Notes: generated from the letters alone by a model not told the origin. A stretch of DNA of 64,000 nucleotides from Spirosoma spitsbergense DSM 19989 (GCF_000374085.1 NZ_KB893592.1:62001-126000), one strand, 5' to 3'. Numbered from the stretch's first letter, positions 50,285 to 59,943 are shown. Program-made: numbers and translations.

Positions 50285-50289
50285 ATAAA

Positions 50290-50321
50290 AAAGGACAAAA
50301 CCGGTTTCGGTTTTGTCCTTT
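50290..50321 (-). terminator. Terminator of the TPR gene upstream of ribH
   Basis: 14-bp perfect stem AAAGGACAAAACCG with complement, 4-nt loop; on the minus strand it ends in TTTTTTATT. 26 nt past the stop at 50347. Confidence 0.9.
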
Positions 50322-50346
50322 GCAGTATTGAATTAGTCAAGTACGC

Positions 50347-51042
50347 TTACGACTCACCGACAGTGGCTTCCAATACGGATTTATATTTTTTCGCACTGGC
50401 TGCTTCTACCGACTGACCATATTTTTCGATTATCTCGTCATACGTCGAGATAGCTTTATCGTTCTGCTTCGCCTGCTCGTAGGCAACTGCCAGTTTCGTT
50501 AGGTAGCCGGGTGTAAAGTACTTGTTTGGTTTATAATCGGCCGCTTTCCGGTAATGGTCAGCTGCTTCGTCATAACTTTTCTTCTCCATATAGGCATCGC
50601 CTACAAGCGCATAGGCCCGTGCCTGGATCAGTAAATCCGACGAACTAAAATCGTTCAGATGGGCAATCGCTTCATCGTATTTCCCCTCTTTCAGCAACGC
50701 GATACCAGCGTAGAACTCAGCCAGATTACCAGCCTTCGTTGCGCCGTAATTATCTGCTACAGACAAGAGGCCTGGTGTTTTTCCGTCGCCGTTAAGGGCT
50801 ACCTTGGGCGAATCAGCTTCGAGCTGGTAAACGGATGGGAACAAATCGGCCTGAGCCGTTTCATCCTGGGTACTTACATAATATCGATAACCGAAGAAAC
50901 CAACGATCACTAATACGATAGCACCTACGATACCGAAAATGATCGTTCGGTTCTGTTCAAAAAAATCTTCAGCCCGCTCTAACTGACCGGCCAGCGCGTC
51001 CGGGTCTTCTAAAAACTCAAGTCCGGTGTTCTTCTTGCTCAT
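50347..51042 (-). CDS. Single-pass TPR membrane protein (YfgM-like)
   Basis: 231 residues: a cytoplasmic N-terminus (1-33), one transmembrane helix (TIIFGIVGAIVLVIVGFFGY) and TPR-like repeats (EFYAGIALLKEGKYDEAIAH, AYALVGDAYMEKKSYDEAAD, LAVAYEQAKQNDKAISTYDE). The shape equals that of YfgM-type proteins tied to the Sec translocon and envelope chaperones. Own terminator downstream; a TAATTTTG element 20-27 nt before the start suggests its own promoter. Confidence 0.87.
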   Translation of the reverse strand: MSKKNTGLEFLEDPDALAGQLERAEDFFEQNRTIIFGIVGAIVLVIVGFFGYRYYVSTQDETAQADLFPSVYQLEADSPKVALNGDGKTPGLLSVADNYGATKAGNLAEFYAGIALLKEGKYDEAIAHLNDFSSSDLLIQARAYALVGDAYMEKKSYDEAADHYRKAADYKPNKYFTPGYLTKLAVAYEQAKQNDKAISTYDEIIEKYGQSVEAASAKKYKSVLEATVGES

Positions 51043-51109
51043 GCTTTTGCAATTTGGAGTGCAAAATTAGAAATATTTAGCATTGCGGAAAAGGGTAAGC
51101 GTCAAAAGT

Positions 51110-51352
51110 TTACGAATCAGCAGGTTCCTGTAGGGTCATATCCCGTACAGCCATCATTTCTGATGGTCGAATTTCCCGAATCTGGTGCGGCAACAGCGTC
51201 TCTACGGCTACTGATTCGCCCGTCAATGTTGCAAATTCTACCTCAAATGCCTTGTCTTCTCCATAAACAGTTAAGATTGTACCAACATCTCCTGCTTTCA
51301 ACCGGCTGTTTACCAAATCTTCTGTAAGCACGACTAAATCAAATTCGCTCAT
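51110..51352 (-). CDS. DUF4926 small protein
   Basis: 80 residues matching DUF4926: FDLVVLTEDLVNSRLKAGDV, GTILTVYGEDKAFEVEF, TLLPHQIREIRP. This small SH3-like family is often found near toxin-antitoxin or nuclease genes but has no proven function. Divergent from the riboswitch-controlled receptor; 67 bp before the TPR gene. Confidence 0.88.
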   Translation of the reverse strand: MSEFDLVVLTEDLVNSRLKAGDVGTILTVYGEDKAFEVEFATLTGESVAVETLLPHQIREIRPSEMMAVRDMTLQEPADS

Positions 51353-51400
51353 ATATACCTTATTACCTGTTTCAAAAAGAAAAACGCTCGGTTAGAATTC

Positions 51401-51428
51401 TTGTTATATTGAATTTGACTTAACTTTG
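51401..51428 (+). promoter_or_regulatory. Promoter of the TPP riboswitch transcript
   Basis: TTG (51401-51403), 17-nt spacer, TAACTTTG (51421-51428): fits the Bacteroidota consensus and places the start about 12 nt before the riboswitch. Confidence 0.65.
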
Positions 51429-51440
51429 TCCTGCTAATCT

Positions 51441-51520
51441 TATGAAGGGGTGCCCTAAAACAACGGGCTGAGATTATACCCACTGAACCTGCGCGGGTAA
51501 TGCTGTGAAGGGAAATGTAG
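51441..51520 (+). ncRNA. TPP riboswitch (THI element)
   Basis: The conserved blocks are all present in order: GGGGTGCCC (51447), GGGCTGAGAT (51465), ACCCACTGAACCTG (51478), CGGGTAATGC (51494) and GAAGGGAA (51507). It binds thiamine pyrophosphate. No clear terminator follows, so control is probably at translation: the leader from 51563 (GGAGGTAGGTTTGG) can pair with CCCCTCGCCTATC (inference). The controlled gene is the TonB-dependent receptor 90 nt on. Confidence 0.93.
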
Positions 51521-51609
51521 TTATGAATTGAATTCATGACTGTTTGCAAACCAATTATCTATAACCGGAGGTAGGTTTGGCCCCTCGCCTATCGTAATCT
51601 TTTTCACAA

Positions 51610-53991
51610 ATGAAAAAAGGTACGACCTATCTTATTTTCTTCGCAGCCTTATGCTGGCTGCACACCCTGCCCGCATGGGCTCAATTCTCCATTTCGGGTA
51701 CGGTAAGCGATGCCGATGGCGGTACGCTCCCCGGCGCAGCTATTGTGATTGAAGATACCTATAAGGGGACCTTCACCGATGCATCCGGTACGTTTCAGCT
51801 CGTTAATCTGAAACCGGGTACACTTTTGTTACGTATATCGCTATTAGGCTACGAACCTCAATTGCGCACCGTTGAGCTAATAAAAAATACCACGCTGGCC
51901 ATTAATCTGACTAAAACTGCCGTGGCCGTTGACGAAGTGGTCGTGAGCGCAACGCGGGCCAATCAAAAATCGGCCATTGCGTATACGGATGTAACCCGCC
52001 GGGAGTTGAATAAGCTGAACCTGGGGCAAGACATACCGCAATTACTCAACTTCACCCCTTCTGTTGTGACAACGTCCGACGCAGGTGCTGGTGTGGGGTA
52101 CACAGGCATCCGAATTCGGGGTTCCGATGCTACACGGGTCAATGTAACACTCAACGGTATTCCATATAACGACGCGGAATCGCAGGGCACCTACTTTGTC
52201 GACATGCCCGACTTTGCTTCTTCCGTGAGCAGTATTCAGATTCAGCGGGGAGTGGGCACATCAACTAACGGCGCGGGAGCTTTTGGTGCATCGATCAATA
52301 TACAGACCAATAAGCTGGAGGAAAAACCCTATGCCGAAGTGAACCTCTCGGGCGGCTCGTTCGGAACCCGAAAAGTGAATGTACTGGCGGGTACCGGTTT
52401 ACTCAATAATCACTTTGTTCTGGATGCCAGGTTATCGAAAATACACTCAGACGGTTTTATTGACAGGGCGTTTTCGGACTTGAAATCATTTTATCTATCA
52501 GGGGGCTACTACGCCAAAAATAGCTTTATCCGGCTGAATGTGTTTTCTGGGCAGGAGCAAACCTATCAGGCCTGGAATGGTGTACCGGGGGACATTCTAC
52601 CGACCAACCGAACCTATAACTCGTTTACGTACGATAACCAGACGGACAATTATCAGCAGGATAATTACCAGTTGATCAGTTCATTCGGCCTCAGTAAGAA
52701 CTGGCGGTTGAATGCCTCCCTGTTTTATACGAAAGGAAAAGGTTACTACGAAGAGTTTAAACCTAATGATGCTTTCAGCAAGTACAACTTACCCCCCGTT
52801 GTGATTGGTGACTCAACCATTCGGCAAACCGACATTGTTCGGCGAAAATGGCTGGACAACGATTTTTACGGTACGGTATTCTCGCTCGATTACAACAGCT
52901 TTGGCAAGCTGACGGCTAATATTGGTGGTGGCTGGAATCAGTATCAGGGCGGCCACTATGGCGAGATAATCTGGGCACGCATTGCCGGAAATACGAACAT
53001 TCGGAATCGATATTATAACGACGATGCGGTTAAAACCGATGTCAATCTGTACGCGAAGGCCTTTTATCAGTTTAGCAATCGGCTCAACGGTTTTCTGGAT
53101 TTGCAGGTGCGCACGGTTGGCTATTCGTTTCTAGGCTTCAATAGCCAACTCCAAAACGTACAGCAGAACGCTAACCTGACATTTTTCAATCCGAAGGCAG
53201 GCTTAACCTACACCATCAACGACCATAGTACAGCCTACGCATCAGTAGGTGTGGGCCATCGTGAACCCAACCGGGATGATTACACGCAGTCAACTCCGGA
53301 AAGCCGACCTAAAGCGGAACAACTGATTGATTACGAAGCGGGGTATAAAATTCAGGGGCAGAAATTTACGGTTTCCGTTAATGGTTATTACATGGATTAC
53401 CAGAATCAGTTAGTCTTATCGGGGCAGATAAACGATGTAGGTGCCTACAACCGGGTCAATATACCAAAAAGTTACCGGGCGGGAGTAGAACTGGAAGCCG
53501 GTGCCCGGTTAACCAGCAAACTCCGCTGGAATATAAACGCAACAGTTAGCCGGAACAAGGTCGAAAACTTTACGGAGTATCTGGATAATTACGATACGGG
53601 TACGCAGGAAATTCGCCAGTACAGCCAGACAGACATTTCGTTTTCCCCTAACGTGATTTCCGGCTCGCAGTTACTCTTTACACCGTCAAAAAGACTGGAA
53701 CTGGGACTTCTTTCAAAGTATGTCGGCAAACAATACCTGGACAATACCTCCAGCGAAAGCAGAAAACTGAACCCTTATTTCACGAACGATATCCGGGTGA
53801 TCTACACCTTTAAGCCAGTGTTTGCACAGGAAATCGCTTTTACACTGCTGTTTAACAATGTACTAAATGAAAAGTACGAGTCGAACGGCTACACCTACGG
53901 GTACATTTCGGAAGGACAGGTTATTGCAGAAAACGCTTATTACCCACAGGCTGGCCGGAATTTTCTGGCGGGTATTCGGGTCCGGTTTTAA
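51610..53991 (+). CDS. TonB-dependent outer-membrane receptor, TPP-riboswitch-controlled (probable thiamine uptake)
   Basis: 793 residues: signal peptide (ending LPAWAQ), carboxypeptidase-regulatory-like beta-sandwich (25-115, FSISGTVSDADGGTLPGAAI), plug domain (about 125-240, RRELNKLNLGQDIPQLLNF, RGSDATRVNVTLNGIPYND) and a 22-strand barrel ending in AGRNFLAGIRVRF. Being downstream of a TPP riboswitch, it most likely imports thiamine or a thiamine precursor; such receptors are known in Bacteroidota by comparative genomics. No thi biosynthesis or inner-membrane transporter genes are adjacent. Its stop overlaps the converging gene by 4 nt. Confidence 0.93.
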   Translation: MKKGTTYLIFFAALCWLHTLPAWAQFSISGTVSDADGGTLPGAAIVIEDTYKGTFTDASGTFQLVNLKPGTLLLRISLLGYEPQLRTVELIKNTTLAINLTKTAVAVDEVVVSATRANQKSAIAYTDVTRRELNKLNLGQDIPQLLNFTPSVVTTSDAGAGVGYTGIRIRGSDATRVNVTLNGIPYNDAESQGTYFVDMPDFASSVSSIQIQRGVGTSTNGAGAFGASINIQTNKLEEKPYAEVNLSGGSFGTRKVNVLAGTGLLNNHFVLDARLSKIHSDGFIDRAFSDLKSFYLSGGYYAKNSFIRLNVFSGQEQTYQAWNGVPGDILPTNRTYNSFTYDNQTDNYQQDNYQLISSFGLSKNWRLNASLFYTKGKGYYEEFKPNDAFSKYNLPPVVIGDSTIRQTDIVRRKWLDNDFYGTVFSLDYNSFGKLTANIGGGWNQYQGGHYGEIIWARIAGNTNIRNRYYNDDAVKTDVNLYAKAFYQFSNRLNGFLDLQVRTVGYSFLGFNSQLQNVQQNANLTFFNPKAGLTYTINDHSTAYASVGVGHREPNRDDYTQSTPESRPKAEQLIDYEAGYKIQGQKFTVSVNGYYMDYQNQLVLSGQINDVGAYNRVNIPKSYRAGVELEAGARLTSKLRWNINATVSRNKVENFTEYLDNYDTGTQEIRQYSQTDISFSPNVISGSQLLFTPSKRLELGLLSKYVGKQYLDNTSSESRKLNPYFTNDIRVIYTFKPVFAQEIAFTLLFNNVLNEKYESNGYTYGYISEGQVIAENAYYPQAGRNFLAGIRVRF

Positions 53992-56648
53992 CGAACCAGC
54001 ATTCTTCGGAACACGGCTGACTGATCGGCGGGGTGAACGGCCAGATGGTACAACCCTCCCGGCCAGTCGGCTACCGGAATCTCGTACTCATTCGTACCGG
54101 ATAGCACACGAACGATTTGCTGATAAATCCGTCGGCCCAGCAGGTCAGTAACCTCGATCTGCGCCGGGCCGGGCCGGGGGGCTACGTACCGAACGGTCAG
54201 ATGGTCGTGGGCAGGTTGCGGAAAAAGGGTCAGTGATGCACCAGCAACTGGCTCATTAGCGGTAATAAGGAGCGCGCCAAATAGCTGTGATTTACTGACA
54301 ACTGCTTTATCGAACTGGGGAGAACTCCAGCGCAGATGCACCAGAGCCTCACCCTGGTTTTCCATGTATTCCAACCGAATCGTGTGCGTTTGCCCCGTTT
54401 TCAGGTCAACGTTAGCCGACCATTCGGTTGATTCCTGTATGTCAAACTTATCAATGACCAGTTTATTGTCGATCCACAGCCTTGCCCCATCATCCGACTC
54501 AGTCGTGAAGGTGAATGTATCAGAAAAAGGAACCTGAAACTTACCCGACCAACGCGCTACGAAGTTATCAGCGGATAGTTTAGGATCAGGAGAGCCGTAA
54601 CTCCAGTAATAGTCAACCGTTGAGTCAATCCGAACCAGCGTTGGCGAATTGACAAATTCACTACGGTCACTGTAATATTCAGCTACCAGTCCGTTGCCGC
54701 CCGGTGAGGGCAAAGCGCTAAAGTTCATGGTCAATGGGGTACTAACAGATGGTATTTCATAGGTAAACAGGGTGGACGTTTGCCCGTTGCTCCAGCCCGA
54801 AAACTTATGGAAGCCACTTGAGGCTGCCAGATAGGGCTTTGTACTAACTGTGCGAAGCATACCAACCACCGCCGGAAAAGTAAGGCTTGTCTGGTGCAAC
54901 TGTCCATCGATAGTTATCAGCGCACCGGCCGGTTTACTACTAATGGTGACAGTACTAACCTGAGGTTTTACGTCTACCCAGGATTCGGCCGTTAATCCAG
55001 ACACATCCGTGGCCCGTAGGTGAACCCGGTACCAGACGTCGGTAGAGGTCTCGCCCACGCGGGCTACTTTATACGTCCCGGAGGTGGGGCCGGTAATTGG
55101 GTCCAGAGCAGGGTGAATATGGTCTTCATGGTGAAAATCAATCCACCAGGTCAGTTTGGCGTTGGCTAAAGGCTGCTTGCTGGCATTGAGGGCTTCCCCG
55201 GCGTAGGTGATTGCGCTTCCTCCCTGATAGGTTGTATTCGTGAGTGGTTGTAAAATACGCACTACCGGTCGTTGCCCCTGCACTACCCGGAGCAGCATAG
55301 TACTGGAAGTGTCGGAACCCAATGCGTTCGTTACAATACAGGTGAATAAAGCCCCGTTATCGGCCAGGGTTGGATTATTGATGGTATACTGATTCTGGGA
55401 TGCTCCGATTATCAGTTTCCCATTCCGGTACCAGCGGTACGTCAGTGGTTTCTGGCCTACGGCATCGACCGACAGGGTAGTCGCTTCACCAACAGCCACA
55501 AATGCTCCTGTTGACTGAGTAGTTATATAGGGTATACCTGAATCGAAATAGGATACCTTGTAAACCGCCCCATTACCGGTTGCTGTGTTATCTACCTGCG
55601 AACCGCCACCCAGGCCACCCCGCGCTACATAATAAAGGTAGCCATCAGGGCTGGTAGCCAGTGCTATAGGGCGGTCAATATTGGTTACGAAGTCTCCAAT
55701 TACCTGCCCGGTTACCGGATCGAAGGTATGAATTGTTCCTCCGCAATAGTCAGAGAAAAACGCCCTCCCTCTATAGTCGGCTGGAAAACGGAATTGGGCT
55801 GGATTATACTGGGTCAGGCCCGCTATAGCACAATCAGTATCGTGTTTATAGGTATAAAGTGGCTCGGTGTAGTTATTAGGGGCCTCCTGATTGGTTCGTG
55901 GCCCTTCAATTAGTGGCCATCCGTAGTTACGCCCGGCCTTTACGTCGTCTACCTCTTCAAATAAATCTCCTCCTACATCGCCAACCAGTATCTGGCCCGA
56001 CAGGGGGTCAATAGCCAAAGAAAACGGATTACGGAACCCTAGTGCATAAATGGTTTGGTACGAGCCGGTAGTTTTCCCCACAAACGGATTATCGGCAGGA
56101 ACGCTACCATCATCGTTCATCCGCAATATTTTCCCTAAAAAGCTAGTAAGACTTTGCGCCATTGGCGCATTGGAACCATCGCCGAGTGAAACGTACAACT
56201 TCCGGTCGGGGCCGAAGTGAAGTGCTCCTCCGTTATGAATGGTTCCCAGCAGCTTATCAAAGTCAAACAGGATTTTTTCACTTTTAGGATCAGCCACTCC
56301 TGCCGTCAGCTGGAATCGGCTTAGTCGATTATGACCAGCTCCTTTTACGGTATAATAAACATAGAAGTAGGGCGTACGCGGAAAATCAGGATGAAAACAA
56401 AGCCCCGACAAACCCCTCTCATTATAGGTATCTACATTAGATAGCTGAATGAATGGATCAGGAGCCAGTACGTCATTGATAATTTCCTGAATATCCCCAT
56501 CTTTTCCGATAACAAACAGCCGCCCGTCCGGCGCGAAGGTCAATCCGGTTGGGTTCAAATTTCGGGCTACCTTCCGTTGTACAAAGCCGTTGGGAACCTG
56601 GGCAAGGGTGGGTGTCAAACAAATAAAGAAAAGCAGAAGCCGGAGCAT
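53988..56648 (-). CDS. T9SS-sorted sugar dehydrogenase-like propeller with Ig and PA14 domains
   Basis: 886 residues. Signal peptide (ending TPTLAQ); residues 20-375 form a soluble glucose dehydrogenase/HIP-like propeller (NLNPTGLTFAPDGRLFVIGK, GALHFGPDRKLYVSLGDGSN, ALGFRNPFSLAIDP); an Ig-like domain (LTYRWYRNGKLIIGASQNQY) and further sandwich domains follow; PA14 at about 660-795 (GLVAEYYSDRSEF, TFTTESDDGARLWIDNKLVI). The last 80 residues are a type A T9SS sorting domain (LTLFPQPAHDHLTVRYV, GLYHLAVH). It would be secreted and attached to the surface, oxidising sugars there. Unrelated in role to the receptor it converges with. Confidence 0.9.
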   Translation of the reverse strand: MLRLLLFFICLTPTLAQVPNGFVQRKVARNLNPTGLTFAPDGRLFVIGKDGDIQEIINDVLAPDPFIQLSNVDTYNERGLSGLCFHPDFPRTPYFYVYYTVKGAGHNRLSRFQLTAGVADPKSEKILFDFDKLLGTIHNGGALHFGPDRKLYVSLGDGSNAPMAQSLTSFLGKILRMNDDGSVPADNPFVGKTTGSYQTIYALGFRNPFSLAIDPLSGQILVGDVGGDLFEEVDDVKAGRNYGWPLIEGPRTNQEAPNNYTEPLYTYKHDTDCAIAGLTQYNPAQFRFPADYRGRAFFSDYCGGTIHTFDPVTGQVIGDFVTNIDRPIALATSPDGYLYYVARGGLGGGSQVDNTATGNGAVYKVSYFDSGIPYITTQSTGAFVAVGEATTLSVDAVGQKPLTYRWYRNGKLIIGASQNQYTINNPTLADNGALFTCIVTNALGSDTSSTMLLRVVQGQRPVVRILQPLTNTTYQGGSAITYAGEALNASKQPLANAKLTWWIDFHHEDHIHPALDPITGPTSGTYKVARVGETSTDVWYRVHLRATDVSGLTAESWVDVKPQVSTVTISSKPAGALITIDGQLHQTSLTFPAVVGMLRTVSTKPYLAASSGFHKFSGWSNGQTSTLFTYEIPSVSTPLTMNFSALPSPGGNGLVAEYYSDRSEFVNSPTLVRIDSTVDYYWSYGSPDPKLSADNFVARWSGKFQVPFSDTFTFTTESDDGARLWIDNKLVIDKFDIQESTEWSANVDLKTGQTHTIRLEYMENQGEALVHLRWSSPQFDKAVVSKSQLFGALLITANEPVAGASLTLFPQPAHDHLTVRYVAPRPGPAQIEVTDLLGRRIYQQIVRVLSGTNEYEIPVADWPGGLYHLAVHPADQSAVFRRMLVR

Positions 56649-56697
56649 AATTCATTGATTGAACAGGGAGTGACCAGTTATAGCCCCCCTACATTAA

Positions 56698-57837
56698 CTA
56701 AGCAATTGCCTGGGCAAGGTCCTGAATCAAATCATCAACATCCTCAATACCAACACTAAGCCGGATGAGCGTATCTTTCAGGCCATTTTTCAATCTGGCT
56801 TCTTTAGGAATACTGGCGTGGGTCATACTGGCCGGGTGCGTACAAAGGGATTCTACTCCCCCCAGCGATTCGCCTAGCGAAAACACGCTGAAACTTTCCA
56901 TTACGCGGATAGCCTCGGGCATCGAGTCCCCTTTTAGTTCGAAGGAGAGCATCCCGCCAAAGTCGCGCATCTGTTTTTTAGCTAACTCATGCCCGGCATG
57001 GGATGCCAGACCGGGGTAATATACCTGGCTGATTTTTGGATGTTGCAGTAGATAATGAGCCACTTTCATCGCATTTTCGCAATGACGCTGCATCCGCACG
57101 TGCAGAGTTTTAATACCACGTAACACCAGGAAACAATCCTGCGGCCCCGGCACAGCCCCACAGGCATTCTGGATAAACGCCAGTTGCTCAGCTATTTCAT
57201 CATCATTCAGGATGATAGCTCCCATAACTGTATCGGAATGCCCGCCAAGATACTTAGTAACCGAATGCATCACGATATCGGCTCCTAAGTCAAGCGGGTT
57301 TTGCAGGTACGGGGAGGCAAACGTATTGTCAACGACCAGTTTAATACCGTGTTCTTTTGTAATGGCCGAAATGGCAGCAATATCAACCAGCCGAAGTAGT
57401 GGGTTTGTTGGGGTTTCAATCCAGACCATCTTCGTAGCAGACGTAATGGCCGGTTCTAGATTTTCCGGATTAGATAAATCAACGAACCGAAATGTGAGAC
57501 CAAACTCCTGAAACACGCGTACCATAATACGGTAGGTACCTCCGTATAAATCGTTGCTGGCAATAATTTCGTCGCCGGGTTTGAATAATTTCAGAATAGC
57601 GTCTGTGGCCCCCAAACCTGACGCATAGCAGATGCCATGCTTTCCGTTTTCCAGCGCGGCCAGGTTATTTTGCAGCACTGTTCGGGTAGGGTTCTGCGTC
57701 CGGGCATATTCGTAGCCTTTGTGTTTACCCGGCGACTCCTGCACATACGTGGAGGTTTGGTAGATGGGGGTCATGATCGCGCCCGTAGTCGGGTCCGGTT
57801 CAATGCCCGCGTGAATGGCTTTCGTTGCGAATTTCAT
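56698..57837 (-). CDS. metB: Cystathionine gamma-synthase/lyase (PLP enzyme)
   Basis: 379 residues from the ATG at 57837 (MKFATKAIHAGIEPDPTTGA). The PLP lysine is in MHSVTKYLGGHSDTV; other family marks are PIYQTSTYVQ, YEYARTQNPTR, ETPTNPLLRLVDI and SLGGVESLCTHPASMTHASI. Cys/Met metabolism PLP family: it either builds cystathionine from O-acyl-homoserine and cysteine or splits it. Synthase and lyase cannot be parted safely by eye. Confidence 0.9.
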   Translation of the reverse strand: MKFATKAIHAGIEPDPTTGAIMTPIYQTSTYVQESPGKHKGYEYARTQNPTRTVLQNNLAALENGKHGICYASGLGATDAILKLFKPGDEIIASNDLYGGTYRIMVRVFQEFGLTFRFVDLSNPENLEPAITSATKMVWIETPTNPLLRLVDIAAISAITKEHGIKLVVDNTFASPYLQNPLDLGADIVMHSVTKYLGGHSDTVMGAIILNDDEIAEQLAFIQNACGAVPGPQDCFLVLRGIKTLHVRMQRHCENAMKVAHYLLQHPKISQVYYPGLASHAGHELAKKQMRDFGGMLSFELKGDSMPEAIRVMESFSVFSLGESLGGVESLCTHPASMTHASIPKEARLKNGLKDTLIRLSVGIEDVDDLIQDLAQAIA

Positions 57838-57997
57838 TATCAAAAGTAGTGAAGAATTGCAGCGCATTGGTGCAACGCAACCGCTGAAGTAAACTCACAA
57901 TTATCTTTGGACTTCTTTTTCCTGATTCGGTCAAACAAGCCTTCATCTATTGCACTACTAATTAAACCACAACGGCCTTTTGGCAGTTTGACTATCT

Positions 57998-58669
57998 GTG
58001 AGACTAACTCAGTTAAAAGCACTTACCGGTCCAGCCATTGCAGGTATCGTTTTATCGACAACCCCCATCGTATTTACGTCTTTCCTAACCTACTATGCCG
58101 TTGTACACGAAGTAGCCATTGCTGAGCTAACAGTCTGGCAATGGGTCGGTCTCACGATTATCTGTACCATCACCTCGGCTGGGCTTACGCCCCCAACCAT
58201 GCTGGCACTCATTTTCGGCTATTTTCTGGGCTGGCAGGCTGTTTTACCTTTATTTGTCATCAATTTTGGTGGCATTCTGTTTATCAATCTTATGGTCCAA
58301 TGGCTTGACCATGACCGATTTTTGGCTTTCATCAATAAAAATCCAAAAGCTAAATCCATCCTCGACCGAATTCTTAATAATGAACTGGAAGTCATTTTTT
58401 TTGCAAAACTCTCCCCTGTACTTCCTTTTGGTTTAACCAATTTATTATTCGCTCTTTCCGGAGCAAAACTCAAAAATATCTTGCTGGGTGGTTTTCTGGG
58501 TATGGCCCCCAGAACGATACTGGCTATATGGTCGGGTCATGAGGCCCGCGAAATAAAAGCACTTTTAGAAAATCCTAACCAGAGTTCCTGGACGCAGATT
58601 ATTGTGATTGTATTGATCATCCTATCCATAGCGGGGCTCTGGCATGCTATCCAGCGTTCCTTAAAATAA
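57998..58669 (+). CDS. VTT-domain (TVP38/DedA-like) membrane protein
   Basis: 223 residues with a GTG start at 57998 (the frame is closed by a stop just before it). Five to six hydrophobic segments and the VTT/SNARE-associated signature: TPPTMLALIFGYFLGWQA, IFFAKLSPVLPFGLTNLLFA, GGFLGMAPRTILAIW. The superfamily includes lipid scramblase-like proteins such as DedA and TMEM41B. Its 3' end overlaps the converging hydrolase gene by 23 bp. Confidence 0.87.
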   Translation: MRLTQLKALTGPAIAGIVLSTTPIVFTSFLTYYAVVHEVAIAELTVWQWVGLTIICTITSAGLTPPTMLALIFGYFLGWQAVLPLFVINFGGILFINLMVQWLDHDRFLAFINKNPKAKSILDRILNNELEVIFFAKLSPVLPFGLTNLLFALSGAKLKNILLGGFLGMAPRTILAIWSGHEAREIKALLENPNQSSWTQIIVIVLIILSIAGLWHAIQRSLK

Positions 58670-59456
58670 TGCCTGCTAAATCAATTAACTGGTTATGACG
58701 AGCCTCCAGATTAGTCCATTCATACTGACGGAGTTTGCCTGTAAGTGGTAGTATATAGGGGCCGGGAACAATTTGATCGAATACCCCGGTGAAAAAGTGA
58801 ACACGTATGGGAATACTATTGATTAGATTGGCAATGGTGACCAGATTTGGCTGAATTTGCCTAAACTGCGTCCAGCTTTGGTAAGCCAGTGTCCACTGAT
58901 TGGGTGTCCCAAGAGATAGTTCGGCAAAACGCATGAGTCCCCGCTCCAGTAGACCTAACTTAACCAGTATATGTCCCACGTTTAGCAATAAAGGCAAATG
59001 TTGGAGCACATACCAAAACAGCTTTCGCCCCAATGTGGTAGTTGTGGCCAGCCGATACCAGACGTTTTGAGTGATACCATCAGGTGCCATCAGAAACAAT
59101 TGATCGATTCGTTCGGCAAAGGCTTCCAGCGTGGTTAGGGCAAACCGGCCGCCAAGACTAAAACCCATTAATGAGAAACGAGTTATGCCCTGCGTCCGCA
59201 AAAAGGCATCCATCAGGCGATACCAGTTGGGCCTGGTTAGTAGTTGGTTTTTGTTATACTCACTGTTACCGTGGAAAAACAAATCAACAGCGAAAATAGT
59301 AAACTGGCTGGTCAACGAGCGTTCCAGCGGCATGAAAACCCCACCAGACTGCCCGAAGCCGTGAAAAGCAACCAAAATGGCTGGACCAGCACCAAGTTTT
59401 CGATACGCTATTACACTACCATCGAACGAAAATTTCTGGACGCGCCCCTTACTCAT
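58647..59456 (-). CDS. Alpha/beta hydrolase
   Basis: 269 residues from the ATG at 59456 (MSKGRVQKFSFDGSVIAYRK); the further N-terminus to 59510 would overlap the divergent gene. Oxyanion region VAFHGFGQSGGVF, nucleophile Ser in SLMGFSLGGRFAL, Asp in TGVFDQIVPG and His in EARHNQLID. Substrate unknown. It starts 31 bp from the divergent MaoC gene, so both may share regulatory DNA. Confidence 0.87.
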   Translation of the reverse strand: MSKGRVQKFSFDGSVIAYRKLGAGPAILVAFHGFGQSGGVFMPLERSLTSQFTIFAVDLFFHGNSEYNKNQLLTRPNWYRLMDAFLRTQGITRFSLMGFSLGGRFALTTLEAFAERIDQLFLMAPDGITQNVWYRLATTTTLGRKLFWYVLQHLPLLLNVGHILVKLGLLERGLMRFAELSLGTPNQWTLAYQSWTQFRQIQPNLVTIANLINSIPIRVHFFTGVFDQIVPGPYILPLTGKLRQYEWTNLEARHNQLIDLAGIILRNAG

Positions 59457-59487
59457 ATCAATAAAACTGCACAAAACACAACTATAT

Positions 59488-59943
59488 ATGATCAATTTTG
59501 CTAACCTCAACGAATTTGCGGCCCATAGCGGCCAGTCGCTCGGCGAAACGGATTACATAACCATTACTCAGGAAATGGTCGATCTGTTTGCTCAGGCCAC
59601 TGGCGATCATCAATGGATTCACACCGATCCCGAACGAGCCAGCAGGGAATCGCCGTACAAAACACCCATTGCTCACGGCTTCCTGACGCTTTCGCTGGCC
59701 CCCAGACTGATGGCCCAACTCTACCGAATCGAATCGGTAAAAATGGGGATTAACTACGGAGCGAACAAAATTAGATTCACGAATGCTGTGCCGGTAAACA
59801 GTCGACTACGGATGCGGGGCTGGCTACATCATACGGAGCCTCAGCCTAATGGTTTACGCGTTATTATTGACTGTGTTTTCGAGGTTGAAGGAGAAGCCAA
59901 ACCAGCCTGTATTGCCGAACTGATTACCTTTTTGCTCGAATAG
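59488..59943 (+). CDS. MaoC-like (R)-specific enoyl-CoA hydratase
   Basis: 151 residues from the ATG at 59488 (MINFANLNEFAAHSGQSLGE). A single hot-dog domain with the hydratase 2 motif FAQATGDHQWIHTDPERA (catalytic Asp and His) and PIAHGFLTLSLAPRL. It hydrates enoyl-CoA in fatty-acid or polyketide-type metabolism. The acyl-CoA dehydrogenase gene follows 92 bp downstream on the same strand, so the two could act in sequence. Confidence 0.92.
   Translation: MINFANLNEFAAHSGQSLGETDYITITQEMVDLFAQATGDHQWIHTDPERASRESPYKTPIAHGFLTLSLAPRLMAQLYRIESVKMGINYGANKIRFTNAVPVNSRLRMRGWLHHTEPQPNGLRVIIDCVFEVEGEAKPACIAELITFLLE

Noticed and set aside
50206-50340. N-terminal extension of RibH
   Set aside because: It would cross a terminator and a palindrome; the 166-residue form matches the family length.
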